A DNA stretch of 64,000 bases from Listeria innocua (GTDB lineage: Bacteria > Bacillota > Bacilli > Lactobacillales > Listeriaceae): contig NZ_CP117229.1 in the NCBI RefSeq assembly GCF_028596125.1, positions 728,001 to 792,000 of the forward strand, written 5' to 3'. The notes beneath the pieces are model-generated. The model did not search any database. It had not been told where the DNA came from and was given only the letters and a program-made list of their open reading frames with translations. Positions 32,663 to 41,513 of this stretch are shown piece by piece. A program made the position numbers and the translations under genes. Position 1 is the first letter of the stretch; every line of letters begins with the position of its first letter.

Positions 32663-33509
32663 ATTCAATAGTTAAATTCTTCTTTTCACAGTAATATCCT
32701 TTACCACCCACAAACACTTTTTCTATCTCATCATTATTACTCAATGCTAAATTAACTAAGACTTCAGAAGGCGAGTCCAAAGAATAGCCCTGTTCAAACA
32801 GATAATTCTCTTTTCGCAAGTAATGATTTTTATAAAGATAACATGCTAAAGCAGCATTCGAAGTCCCTGTTGCTGCTTCTTCATTAATGTCGTATAGCGG
32901 GGCGAAATTCCGACAAATAATTCGGTCGTTATTAAAAGTATAAAGATGCATTCCAACGACATCATAAGTCGCACTAACTTCCCGGATCTTTTCAAAATTT
33001 GGCTCTAAGGCATGTAAATCTATTTCACTTTTGATTGGAATTAATATATCTTTTAAACCAGTTGAGACAATTTGAACTTGATAGTTTGTATTAACCTTGT
33101 TTAAGTCAAAGCATTCAGTTAGCTCATTTGGCGGGATTATATCATAGAAATTTGGGCGATTTTGCTCCATGAAGATAGTACCGTCTTTTAATGTAATAGT
33201 AAGAACACCGCTATTTGTTTCGATTGTATATTGATTCTTATGAAGTCTATTTAAATGCATCAATATCGCAAAAGAACCAATAGTCGCATGCCCGCATAAA
33301 TCAACTTCTTCTTTTGGTGTAAAATATTCTAATTTATAATCGGCAATTTTAGAATCGGTTACAAAAGCTGTTTCCGCATAGCCTAGTTGTTTTGCAATCG
33401 CCATTTTTTGTTGGGTAGTTAATGTTGGTTCATTTAATACTACGCCAGCTTTATTTCCGCCGTTGTTATTTTTGCTAAATGCGCTTGCAACGTATACGGA
33501 TATGTTCAT
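32661..33509 (-). CDS. PhzF-family isomerase/epimerase-like protein
   Basis: 282 residues. Features of the PhzF/diaminopimelate-epimerase fold: N-terminal FSKNNNGGNKAGVVL, LGYAETAFVT with the catalytic Glu, DLCGHATIGSFAIL and TGTSNAALACYLY. Substrate unknown; members isomerise small acids or act as biosynthetic-family orphans. It is 25 bp downstream of the YbaK-type gene and likely co-transcribed. Confidence 0.85.
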   Translation of the reverse strand: MNISVYVASAFSKNNNGGNKAGVVLNEPTLTTQQKMAIAKQLGYAETAFVTDSKIADYKLEYFTPKEEVDLCGHATIGSFAILMHLNRLHKNQYTIETNSGVLTITLKDGTIFMEQNRPNFYDIIPPNELTECFDLNKVNTNYQVQIVSTGLKDILIPIKSEIDLHALEPNFEKIREVSATYDVVGMHLYTFNNDRIICRNFAPLYDINEEAATGTSNAALACYLYKNHYLRKENYLFEQGYSLDSPSEVLVNLALSNNDEIEKVFVGGKGYYCEKKNLTIE

Positions 33510-33534
33510 AAAACATCATTCTCCTTCGTTAAAC

Positions 33535-34020
33535 TTAATCTTCGGTAATCATTGCAAACTCCGCACGCACTACTTTTTTTAAGTCAAAAGGGGCTAGTTC
33601 GATTTGAAGTCCTCTTTTTCCGGCTGAAATTAAGATAGTATCCAGCTGTTCTGCACTATTATCAATAAAAGTTGGAAATAGTTTCTTCATACCAATAGGA
33701 GAACAACCACCGCGAATATAACCTGTTAGCTTTTCCAACGTATCAACTGGAATTAATTCACATTTTTTATTCCTGCTAATCTTCGCTAAGTGTTTTAAAT
33801 GCAAGGTTTTATCAGCTGGAATGCACGCGACGATATTTCCTGTTTTATCGCCAGTAAGAACGAGCGTTTTAAAAATTTGCGCAGGATTATTCCCCGTTTC
33901 TTCTGCAACATGAAGTGCATCAAGCGCGTCTTCACTCCATTCATACTCACGTAATTGGTAACTAATCTTCTGTTTATCCAAAATTCGACACGCATTTGTT
34001 TTTTTATTCAATTGTTTCAC
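33535..34020 (-). CDS. YbaK/EbsC-family Cys-tRNA(Pro) deacylase
   Basis: 161 residues, usual length for YbaK. Conserved features: VAEETGNNPAQIFKTLVL, a conserved Lys in this strand, IPADKTLHLKHLAK, and GYIRGGCSPIGMKKLFPTF. It hydrolyses mischarged Cys-tRNA(Pro) made by prolyl-tRNA synthetase. Leads a two-gene operon with the PhzF-like gene. Confidence 0.9.
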   Translation of the reverse strand: MKQLNKKTNACRILDKQKISYQLREYEWSEDALDALHVAEETGNNPAQIFKTLVLTGDKTGNIVACIPADKTLHLKHLAKISRNKKCELIPVDTLEKLTGYIRGGCSPIGMKKLFPTFIDNSAEQLDTILISAGKRGLQIELAPFDLKKVVRAEFAMITED

Positions 34021-34134
34021 CTCAATTAATTTTAATTTATGTACAAATTATGACACTTTTAGTTAAATAGTTGGCTTTTATCGCTGCTTTCTGTACAATG
34101 AAATGGAATTCAAATAAGAAAGGGAGATTTATTA

Positions 34135-34791
34135 ATGAAAAAAGGGTTATTTAGCATGGTTCTTGTGCTTGCGATGGTACTTGTTTTAAGTGCATGTGGC
34201 GGCGCATCAAGGGTTGAACCAAAAAAAGCAGGAGAAATCACAGTTAACGCCGTTGTTTATAATAAAGACACGGATAAAGTTAAAGACGTATATGGTGAAG
34301 ATGGTTCTAAATTCGAAAAAGAATTTGAAACTAGTTTTAAAGAAAGCTTCATTAGTACATTCACTGCAAGTTTTTCAAGTGATGTTAACTTAGACAAACA
34401 AGTGGATGATTTCTATAATGCACTTCGTAAACAAGTAAACGAAAAAACATCGTACACTACTAAAGTAACAAATGACGACAAAGAAAGTCCAGAAATTCAG
34501 TTCGCTGTTAAAGGCCTAGACATGAAGGGCGTTCAAACAGAATTAGTAGAAGAACTAACAAAAGCAGCAACTGCTGATCCATCAATTGCTACAGATGATC
34601 AAAAAATGGCTGAAAAAACAATGGAAATCTACACTAAAGCTGTTCAAAATGCAGATGCAGTATCAGAAGCAAAAACAATTACACTTAAACTAAAAGCAGA
34701 TCCAGATGATGATTCATTATGGAAAATGCAAAACGATATGGCATTCATGCAAGAATTAACAACAGCATTCTTCATGGGTGGCATGAACTAA
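34135..34791 (+). CDS. Lipoprotein, DUF5105-like
   Basis: 218 residues. Signal peptide KKGLFSMVLVLAMVLVLSACGG with lipobox LSAC (Cys about residue 22). The mature part is helical and charged (KFEKEFETSFKESFISTFTASF), resembling DUF5105-type lipoproteins. AAAGGGAGA precedes the ATG. Function unknown; exposed on the outer face of the membrane. Confidence 0.8.
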   Translation: MKKGLFSMVLVLAMVLVLSACGGASRVEPKKAGEITVNAVVYNKDTDKVKDVYGEDGSKFEKEFETSFKESFISTFTASFSSDVNLDKQVDDFYNALRKQVNEKTSYTTKVTNDDKESPEIQFAVKGLDMKGVQTELVEELTKAATADPSIATDDQKMAEKTMEIYTKAVQNADAVSEAKTITLKLKADPDDDSLWKMQNDMAFMQELTTAFFMGGMN

Positions 34792-34802
34792 GATTTTTAT
34801 AG

Positions 34803-34838
34803 ACACTAGCAACTTTCGGGTTGTTGGTGTTTTTTTGT
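34803..34838 (+). terminator. Terminator of the lipoprotein gene
   Basis: ACACTAGCAAC 34803-34813 pairs with GTTGTTGGTGT 34820-34830 (two wobbles), then seven T. Confidence 0.9.
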
Positions 34839-34890
34839 TTTTAGCAATAGATGTTATAATTGCATTAATTAGTTGACTAGGAGGGGGCAC

Positions 34891-35781
34891 ATGGTTACAC
34901 TTAAAGTCGCTTTAGTACAACAACAAGCAGTACCAAATGACAAAGAGGCAAATTTAAATTTATCTATAAAGTATATAAAAGAAGCGCACCGAAAAGGAGC
35001 CGATTTAGTCCTTTTTCCCGAAATGTGGTCAAACGGCTACGCGCCACCTTTTGAGACAGCCTTTGATGAGCCAATGGATGCTGGTTTTGAAGAAGAGCGC
35101 ACGCGGTGGTTGGCAGATGCAGTAGCACGAGATAGCGCATACGTTACTACTTTAAGAAAACTCGCGAAAGAACTAAACATTGGCGTTTGTGCTACTTATT
35201 TATCTAAAACAAAACAAAAACCGCAAAATACAGCTATTATAATTGACCGAAATGGAGAAATAATTCTAGATTACGCTAAAGTCCATACGTGCGATTTCTC
35301 TTTAGAAGCATTGCTGCAAAGCGGGGACGAATTTAACGTTTGTGAGTTTGATGGCATAAAACTTGGTGTGATGATATGTTACGACAGAGAATTCCCGGAA
35401 AGCGCCAGAGTTTTAATGTTAAAAGGGGCAGAAATTATCCTTGTTCCAAATGCATGCGATATGAATCCAGCTAGACTGAACCAACTAAACTCTCGTGCTT
35501 TTGAAAATATGGTTGGCGTTGCAATGGCAAACTATCCTGGAGAGAAATGGGGCAGATCCACTGCTTTTTCCCCGATTGTTTTTGATGAAAATGAGGATTA
35601 CCGCGATAATACGATTATTGAAACAGACGACGTTTCAGAAGGTATTTTTATTGCTGAATTTAATTTAGACGAGATTCGAAGTTACAGGGAAAATGAAACG
35701 TGGGGAAATGCCTACCGAAAACCGCAAACCTATACAGATTTAATAAGTTTAGATGTAAAAGAACCATTTAAACGAAATTAA
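34891..35781 (+). CDS. Carbon-nitrogen hydrolase (nitrilase superfamily amidase)
   Basis: Start at the ATG at 34891, after AGGAGGG; the open frame begins at an upstream TTG inside the ribosome site. The 296-residue protein has the Glu-Lys-Cys triad: E44 (LFPEMWSNG), K130 (DYAKVHTCDF) and C163 (MICYDREFPESAR). Likely a cytoplasmic amidase, possibly N-carbamoylputrescine amidase-like or a metabolite-repair omega-amidase; the sequence does not decide. Monocistronic, ending at a bidirectional terminator. Confidence 0.85.
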   Translation: MVTLKVALVQQQAVPNDKEANLNLSIKYIKEAHRKGADLVLFPEMWSNGYAPPFETAFDEPMDAGFEEERTRWLADAVARDSAYVTTLRKLAKELNIGVCATYLSKTKQKPQNTAIIIDRNGEIILDYAKVHTCDFSLEALLQSGDEFNVCEFDGIKLGVMICYDREFPESARVLMLKGAEIILVPNACDMNPARLNQLNSRAFENMVGVAMANYPGEKWGRSTAFSPIVFDENEDYRDNTIIETDDVSEGIFIAEFNLDEIRSYRENETWGNAYRKPQTYTDLISLDVKEPFKRN

Positions 35782-35782
35782 A

Positions 35783-35815
35783 AAAACAGAGACGAGCGAT
35801 TCTCTGTTTTTTCTT
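35783..35815. terminator. Bidirectional terminator
   Basis: AAAACAGAGA 35783-35792 pairs with TCTCTGTTTT 35801-35810, followed by T. Confidence 0.9.
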
Positions 35816-36517
35816 TTAAAAATAATAAAGCCCCGCAACAATCAGCGCAACAACCAAAATCCCCGGAACCAGATTCGCGACCCGAATTTTCGTTAAACCA
35901 AGCAGGTTGAGACCAATAGCCAAAATCATAATTCCGCCAGTAGCCGTTAGTTCTTTAATAATAAGTGCCATCAGGTCTGCTGGAATGAATTGATCAATTT
36001 GTGTTGCAAAAAGCGCGATAAGGCCTTCAAATAAAAACACCGGAATAGCCGAGAGCATAACGCCCCAACCAAGTGTCGTACTAAGAAGAAGGGCGATAAA
36101 TCCATCCATCACTGATTTCGTATAAAGTACATCATGATTACCACGAATGCCACTATCAAGCGCGCCAATAATTCCCATCGCGCCAATCACAAAAATAAGT
36201 GTAGCAGTAACAAAGCCTTTTGAAACATTACTTTTTCCTTTTGCACCGACTTTCCGTTCAATCCAGTGCCCGAGTTGATTAAGATGGTAATCTATATTAA
36301 GCCATTCACCAATAACAGCTCCAAAACAAATACTTAAAATAACAATAAGCGAGTTGCTCGTTTTAAATGCCATTTGAATACCAAGGACGATAACGGATAA
36401 ACCCATCCCTTTCATGACAGTATCTTTCATACGTTCAGGGATATTATGTAATTTCATGCCAATTATAGAGCCAATTAAAATCCCTAGCCCATTAACTAGC
36501 GCACCAAGTAGAACCAT
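35816..36517 (-). CDS. DUF554 membrane protein
   Basis: 233 residues, about seven hydrophobic segments, starting LLGALVNGLGILIGSIIGM, with GLSVIVLGIQMAF and GAMGIIGALDSG. Matches the DUF554 (YqgA) family of transporter-like proteins of unknown role. Strong GGGAGG before the ATG. Confidence 0.85.
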   Translation of the reverse strand: MVLLGALVNGLGILIGSIIGMKLHNIPERMKDTVMKGMGLSVIVLGIQMAFKTSNSLIVILSICFGAVIGEWLNIDYHLNQLGHWIERKVGAKGKSNVSKGFVTATLIFVIGAMGIIGALDSGIRGNHDVLYTKSVMDGFIALLLSTTLGWGVMLSAIPVFLFEGLIALFATQIDQFIPADLMALIIKELTATGGIMILAIGLNLLGLTKIRVANLVPGILVVALIVAGLYYF

Positions 36518-36593
36518 TTTCTTCCTCCCTTTTTTGCATATAGCATTAGTATACAGGAATTTTCTGGCAATTGGGAGTATTATTTCGGATAAA

Positions 36594-36627
36594 AAAGTCG
36601 AAGGAAGCGTTTTGCTCCTTCGACTTT
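36594..36627 (-). terminator. Terminator of the NAD(P)H-binding protein gene
   Basis: AAAGTCGAAGGA 36594-36605 pairs with TCCTTCGACTTT 36616-36627; T-rich on the minus strand. Confidence 0.9.
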
Positions 36628-36631
36628 CGTG

Positions 36632-37273
36632 TTATTTTCCAGCCACTGTAAATCGTTCATTTAAGTGGTTTGGTCGCTCAATCTCATCTAAAACGGCGAT
36701 AGCATAATCTTCCATGCTGATAAAACTATTACCATCACTACCAAATAAAAGATGATCTTTCCCAGATTGATATTCGCCAGTACGTTCACCTGGCTCAAAC
36801 ATGGCAGAAGGGCTAATGTAAGTCCAACTAAACTCTGCCTTATTTGCTTTTAAATGTTCCAACTGTTTTGCTTGAGCACGAGCAGTTGGATAGTATGGTG
36901 CTTCTCTAAGTCCTTTTGATTCTAAAAGGGTGTTACCATCTTCATCAATTTGAAGACTTGCTGCCCCGCCAACGACAATTAGGCGCGGAGATACAGTTCC
37001 ATTTAAAACAGAAATCAGATGATCAAGCGAATCCACATGTTTTTCTGCTTCATCTGGGCTGACACCATAAGCATCAACGACGACATTTTGATCAGATAAA
37101 TCTGAAAGCGTTAAATCAAAAATATCTTTTTGTAAAATATTAATATCTTTATGCGTTTGCGTTATTTTCCCAGCATTTCTTACAATAGCTGTTACTTCGT
37201 GGCCACGACTTTTTGCTTCTTCTAAAATTCTTGAACCAGCTCGACCCGTAGCGCCAATAATACCAATTTTCAT
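36632..37273 (-). CDS. NAD(P)H-binding atypical SDR (NmrA/YwnB-like)
   Basis: 213 residues. GIIGATGRAGSRILEEAKSRGHEVTAIVRN is a clear Rossmann start; no YxxxK catalytic pair in the usual place, as in NmrA-like or NAD(P)H-binding epimerase proteins. VVDAYGVSP and TYISPSAMFEPGERTGEY are family blocks. Likely a flavin or quinone-type reductase or redox sensor; substrate unknown. Confidence 0.85.
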   Translation of the reverse strand: MKIGIIGATGRAGSRILEEAKSRGHEVTAIVRNAGKITQTHKDINILQKDIFDLTLSDLSDQNVVVDAYGVSPDEAEKHVDSLDHLISVLNGTVSPRLIVVGGAASLQIDEDGNTLLESKGLREAPYYPTARAQAKQLEHLKANKAEFSWTYISPSAMFEPGERTGEYQSGKDHLLFGSDGNSFISMEDYAIAVLDEIERPNHLNERFTVAGK

Positions 37274-37360
37274 GAAAAAAGCCCCCTATTCATTTTTATG
37301 GAATAGCTTCTCGCTTGATAGAAGAATTATTCCCGAAAGAGGGGACCGGAAAACATTTTT

Positions 37361-38287
37361 TTATGATTGTTCTTTTGCAGCGGTTGCTAATTGTTTGATT
37401 TTTGCTGCGGAATAAATGTGTGAAATCGTGAAAATAATAAGCGCCAACCAAATGAACATGAAGGCAAATAATTGGATGTGGTCAAAACTTTCTTTGAAAA
37501 GTAAGACACCAAGAGCAAGCATTAACGTAGGTCCAATATATTGCAAGAAGCCGACCATTGTATAGCTGATTTTCTTCGCAGCTGTCGCAAATAAAAGTAG
37601 TGGAATAGCGGTAACAATCCCAGCGCCAACTAAAATAATATTTGTTTGCGCGGCATACTGCATTAATCCATTCGTCGCGAAAAAGAGTACATAAATGAGT
37701 GCGAATGGCGTGATAATCATCGTTTCAAGTGTTAAACCAGTCCATACGGAAACGGAAACGACTTTTTTAATCAACCCATAAAGGGAGAAGGAAACAGCCA
37801 TACCGATTGCTGCCCAAGGAACGGACCCAAGATGCCATGTGAGAATTAAGACGCCAATTGTTGCCGAGATAACTGCAATAATCTCACCGCGACTCAATCG
37901 TTCTTTTAAAATCACCGTTGCGAGAAGTACATTTACAAGTGGATTTATATAGTAACCAAGACTTGCTTCGGTCACATGCCCGCTATTCACTGTGTAAATG
38001 AATAAATACCAGTTTCCAGTAACTAAAAAAGCTGCCGCAATAATGGCGATAAGCGTTTTTGGTTTAAGCAAAACGTCCTTTGTTTCTTGAAAAACCATCG
38101 AAGTCTTTCGTAAACAAACAATCAAAAATAGCATAAAAATAAAAGACCATATAATTCGATAGGCCAAAATCTCCATAGGAGGGACATTTGTGGCTAGCTT
38201 CCAGTAAATCGGAAGGACACCCCAAAATACATATGCGAGAGCTCCGGCGATAATTCCACCTAGCTGCCCATTTTGTTTATTTTCCAT
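37361..38287 (-). CDS. rarD: EamA-family transporter RarD
   Basis: Start at ATG 38287 (308 residues) because AAGGAGG falls just upstream; the longer frame would include the ribosome site. Ten hydrophobic segments; GGIIAGALAYVFWGVLPIYWK and the RIIWSFIFM segment are typical of RarD. Member of the drug/metabolite transporter superfamily, substrate unknown. Confidence 0.9.
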   Translation of the reverse strand: MENKQNGQLGGIIAGALAYVFWGVLPIYWKLATNVPPMEILAYRIIWSFIFMLFLIVCLRKTSMVFQETKDVLLKPKTLIAIIAAAFLVTGNWYLFIYTVNSGHVTEASLGYYINPLVNVLLATVILKERLSRGEIIAVISATIGVLILTWHLGSVPWAAIGMAVSFSLYGLIKKVVSVSVWTGLTLETMIITPFALIYVLFFATNGLMQYAAQTNIILVGAGIVTAIPLLLFATAAKKISYTMVGFLQYIGPTLMLALGVLLFKESFDHIQLFAFMFIWLALIIFTISHIYSAAKIKQLATAAKEQS

Positions 38288-38361
38288 AGCGATGTTAGCC
38301 TCCTTTTTTAAAAACAATAGAACTATTTTATCCTAAAAGGGAGAATAAAGCTACAAAAAAA

Positions 38362-38392
38362 ACCACGAATAGGCTAGCTACTCGTAGTTTCA
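38362..38392 (-). terminator. Terminator of the YceI gene
   Basis: On the minus strand ACTACGA (38382-38388) pairs with TCGTGGT (38362-38368) and eight T follow. Confidence 0.75.
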
Positions 38393-38396
38393 GTAA

Positions 38397-38927
38397 TTAT
38401 TTACTTGCTTCAATTTGGATGTTTAATTTTACTTCGTCACCGATAAGTACGCCACCAGTTTCTAATGCAGCATTGTAATTTAGGCCAAAGTCTTTACGGT
38501 TGAATTTACCTTTTGCTTCAAAGCCAGCTACCATGTTACCAGTGTTTGGATCTTTTCCAGTACCTTCATAGCTTACTTCAAGTGTAAGAGGTTTAGTTAC
38601 GTCGCGAATCGTTAAATCACCAGTCACTTCGTATTCATCATCGCCATCTGCTGTGATTTTTGTTGCTGTAAAAGTAACGTTTGGATATTTTTCTACATTA
38701 AAGAAATCTTCACTTTTTAGATGCCCATCGCGTTGTGCTTGGCGAGTATCTACAGAAGCTGCTGATACAGAGAAGTTTAATTTTGCTGTTGTTAAATCTT
38801 CTGGATCCATTTCAATATCTGCTGTGAAATCGCTAAATGCACCTTTTACTTTTGATACCATCATGTGTTTTACTTGAAATTCGATTGAACTATGCGCTGG
38901 GTCTACGTTCCATTTTTCTACTGTCAT
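38397..38927 (-). CDS. YceI-family lipid-binding protein
   Basis: 176 residues of the YceI lipocalin-like fold: WNVDPAHSSIEFQVKHMMVSKVKGAF at the N terminus, VTFTATKI, LTIRDVTKPLTLEV and FGLNYNAALETGG. These proteins bind polyisoprenoids or other hydrophobic molecules. No signal peptide, so it is cytoplasmic here, as in other Firmicutes. Stress-related roles are reported for relatives. Confidence 0.9.
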   Translation of the reverse strand: MTVEKWNVDPAHSSIEFQVKHMMVSKVKGAFSDFTADIEMDPEDLTTAKLNFSVSAASVDTRQAQRDGHLKSEDFFNVEKYPNVTFTATKITADGDDEYEVTGDLTIRDVTKPLTLEVSYEGTGKDPNTGNMVAGFEAKGKFNRKDFGLNYNAALETGGVLIGDEVKLNIQIEASK

Positions 38928-39182
38928 TTTTTCATTCCTCCAAATATGTTTTTTTATAAAAGCATTCTCTTATAATCTAGCCTAAATTGTTTGATATTAA
39001 ACCTTAGAAAAAATACTTTTACACGTTAGAAAAGCAATTGCTTAACTGTTTATAAGTAAACTATATCATACTTACTTTTAATAAGCAACTATAAAAACGT
39101 ATTATAAATATATTTTTTTCGTAAATATGATTGAGTTTTTCTAATAAAGTGCGTAGAATAGGTGGTAAGAGGAGGTTGAATG

Positions 39183-39644
39183 ATGGAAAAAATTAATACA
39201 GATACAGAAAATATTAGTGAATTATTAAAAACTTATTGGTCAATACAGCGGATTTCAGCGGGATATGCCGATCAAAATGCGGCTAGCTTAGGACTAACAA
39301 TTCAGCAACTTGCGATGATTAATGTGATTTATAGCACACCTGGCATTTCGGTAGCGGATTTAACGAAACGATTAATAATTACTGGAAGTTCTGCCGCGGC
39401 TAATGTGGACGGGTTAATTAGCTTAGGCCTTGTTGTAAAATTAAACAAAACAATCCCAACTGATAATATGGATTTAACACTAAAGCTTTCAAAAAAAGGA
39501 GAAGACTTATCCAAGCGCTCCACTGCAAACGCTTTTATGTACAAAGCGATGATGAAAGTATTTGAAAATTTGACCGAAGAAGAAATAGAAGGATTAATCC
39601 GCTTAAATAAAAAAGTAGAAACCTTACTCAAAAAGAGTAAATAA
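39183..39644 (+). CDS. MarR-family transcriptional regulator
   Basis: 153 residues (two adjacent ATGs; the second has better spacing from GGAGG). Winged helix in the middle: GISVADLTKRLIITGSSAAANVDGLISLGLVVKL, then a wing with KTIPTDNMDLTLKLSKKGEDL. Divergent from the YceI gene with a 255-bp AT-rich gap; it may regulate that gene, but no clear operator repeat was identified. Confidence 0.85.
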   Translation: MEKINTDTENISELLKTYWSIQRISAGYADQNAASLGLTIQQLAMINVIYSTPGISVADLTKRLIITGSSAAANVDGLISLGLVVKLNKTIPTDNMDLTLKLSKKGEDLSKRSTANAFMYKAMMKVFENLTEEEIEGLIRLNKKVETLLKKSK

Positions 39645-39697
39645 AAACATCTCCTGTATCATTCAAGTAAAAATGAATGAACAAGAGATGTTTTTTT
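39643..39697. terminator. Bidirectional terminator
   Basis: AAAACATCTC...CATTCA and TGAATG...GAGATGTTTT form an interrupted stem with T runs on both strands; it separates marR and the convergent lysine permease. Confidence 0.85.
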
Positions 39698-41156
39698 ATT
39701 TTTGATCAAATTTGCAGTCTTCCAGTGGAATGACTTTTGTTTTATTTGTAAATTTAAATGATAACCAGAAGATAAGGAAAATAGGGAGGCCGATATAAGA
39801 AATACCGATTTTTTGCCACCAAGCAGGATTCGTAAATTCTGGTTTTAAAAATGCCGCGTAATCTTGACCGACAATAACTAAAATACATAAGATTAAAGCT
39901 AAAATCGGACCAAAAGGGAAAAATTTGGCTTTATATTTTAGTTCGTTCAAATCATGGCCTTGCTTAATGAAAGCTTTACGGAATCGGTAATGGCTAATAG
40001 CGATGCCGACCCAAGCGATAAATCCGGTTAAACCAGAGGCAGAAAGGAGCCATGTATAAATCACTGTCCCATTTTCGGTAAGCGTAGTAATGAATGTCAT
40101 CGCACCAACAATGGTTGTCACAATAAGTGCAGCCATCGGGATACCACGACGGTTTACTTTGCCTAGGAATTTAGGAGCTTTTTTGTCGCGAGCCATTGCC
40201 CAAAGCATTCTTGTGGAAGCGTAAAGACCTGAATTACCCGCGGATAGAACGGAAGTCAAGATAACCGCGTTCATTACCGAAGCCGCAAAAGCTAGCCCAG
40301 CCTTTTCAAATACCAGCGTAAATGGACTAATCGCCACATCTGTTGCCTCAGCGCTCAGTAAATTCGGATTAGTATAAGGAATAATCATCCCGATAATGAA
40401 AATCGCAAAAATATAAAATAACAAAATCCGCCAGAAAACTTGCTTAATCGCTTTAGGAACACTTTTTTCTGGAGTAGCACTTTCACCAGCTGCAATCCCA
40501 ACCATTTCAGTCCCTTGGAAAGAAAATCCAGCAATCAAGAATGTACCTAATATCGCGAAAAATCCACCTTTAAATGGTGCATCTCCTGCTGTAAAGTTAG
40601 AAAAGCCAATCACTTCGCCGCCAAGAATACCAACAATTGTCAGCACACCGACGATAAGAAAAATAATAACAGTCGCTACTTTAATAATCGAGAACCAGTA
40701 CTCTGACTCCCCGTAAGCTTTTACCGATAGGGCATTTAAACCGAAAATCAAGAGTAAGAAAATCGCACTCCAGAGCCAAGCAGGCGTATTCGGCAACCAA
40801 AATTGAACAATAATCGCCGCTGTTGAAATATCGACCGCAAGCGTGATCGCCCAGTTAAACCAATAGTTCCAACCGAGTGCAAAACCAAAAGCTGGATCAA
40901 CAAAACGACTAGCATACGTACTAAATGAGCCGGAAACAGGCATGTATGTAGCCATTTCACCTAAGCTTGTCATTAAAAAGTACACCATAATGCCAATTGC
41001 AATATAAGCAACTAGCGCTCCACCAGGCCCAGCAGTATGAATCGCATTTCCACTTGCTAAAAATAAACCGGTTCCGATTGAACCACCAATTGCTATCATG
41101 GATAGATGCCTTGTCTTTAAGTCACGACGAATCTCGCCATGTGTTTCTTTTTTCAC
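39696..41156 (-). CDS. lysP: Lysine-type amino acid permease (APC superfamily)
   Basis: 486 residues with twelve hydrophobic segments. RRDLKTRHLSMIAIGGSIGTGLFLASGNAIHTAGP is the AAT-family TM1 block, EYWFSIIKVATVIIFLIVG follows, and PVSGSFSTYASRFVDPAFGFALGWNYW precedes TM4. The specificity (lysine) is inferred from the lysine riboswitch upstream on the same strand, which matches the known L. monocytogenes lmo0798 arrangement. Confidence 0.9.
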   Translation of the reverse strand: MKKETHGEIRRDLKTRHLSMIAIGGSIGTGLFLASGNAIHTAGPGGALVAYIAIGIMVYFLMTSLGEMATYMPVSGSFSTYASRFVDPAFGFALGWNYWFNWAITLAVDISTAAIIVQFWLPNTPAWLWSAIFLLLIFGLNALSVKAYGESEYWFSIIKVATVIIFLIVGVLTIVGILGGEVIGFSNFTAGDAPFKGGFFAILGTFLIAGFSFQGTEMVGIAAGESATPEKSVPKAIKQVFWRILLFYIFAIFIIGMIIPYTNPNLLSAEATDVAISPFTLVFEKAGLAFAASVMNAVILTSVLSAGNSGLYASTRMLWAMARDKKAPKFLGKVNRRGIPMAALIVTTIVGAMTFITTLTENGTVIYTWLLSASGLTGFIAWVGIAISHYRFRKAFIKQGHDLNELKYKAKFFPFGPILALILCILVIVGQDYAAFLKPEFTNPAWWQKIGISYIGLPIFLIFWLSFKFTNKTKVIPLEDCKFDQK

Positions 41157-41197
41157 TATAAATCTCCCTTTCTTTTATCAGAGGAAGTGCGCAAAAA

Positions 41198-41460
41198 AAC
41201 AGCCAATCTGCAAGAAATTGGCTGTTACGTATTTTACCAACATCATTTTGTCAGATAGCACACCTATAAGAAATTTCGACAAATTCTTATAGCAGTCCAG
41301 CTCCTTTAGGAAACTGTCCCAACAACTATTTCGATACAAAGAGAAAATAGTCACTTCGGCGATCAACCTGTTCGTTTTTTGTCATTGGCGTCTTTGTTTC
41401 GCCTCGAAAAAATTACTAGTGCATCTCGCAACCTCTACCTCACCATTTGGATGAGGGTTT
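41198..41460 (-). ncRNA. Lysine riboswitch (L box) with intrinsic terminator
   Basis: On the minus strand the gap carries hallmark lysine-box words: GAGGTAGAGGTTGCGAG, GAGGCGAAAC, ATCGCCGAAGTGA, GTTGGGACAGTTTCC and GGAGCTGGACTGC. The stem AAGAATTTGTCGAAATTTCTTA lies between them. It ends in a terminator, AACAGCCAAT/ATTGGCTGTT (41198-41207/41217-41226), followed by seven T. Lysine binding should favour the terminator and shut off the permease. This explains most of the 357-bp gap between the permease and the LOV gene. Confidence 0.95.
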
Positions 41461-41513
41461 ATATTTGATTATTTACCCATAATAACGGAAAATGGGTTGT
41501 TTTGCAATATGTT

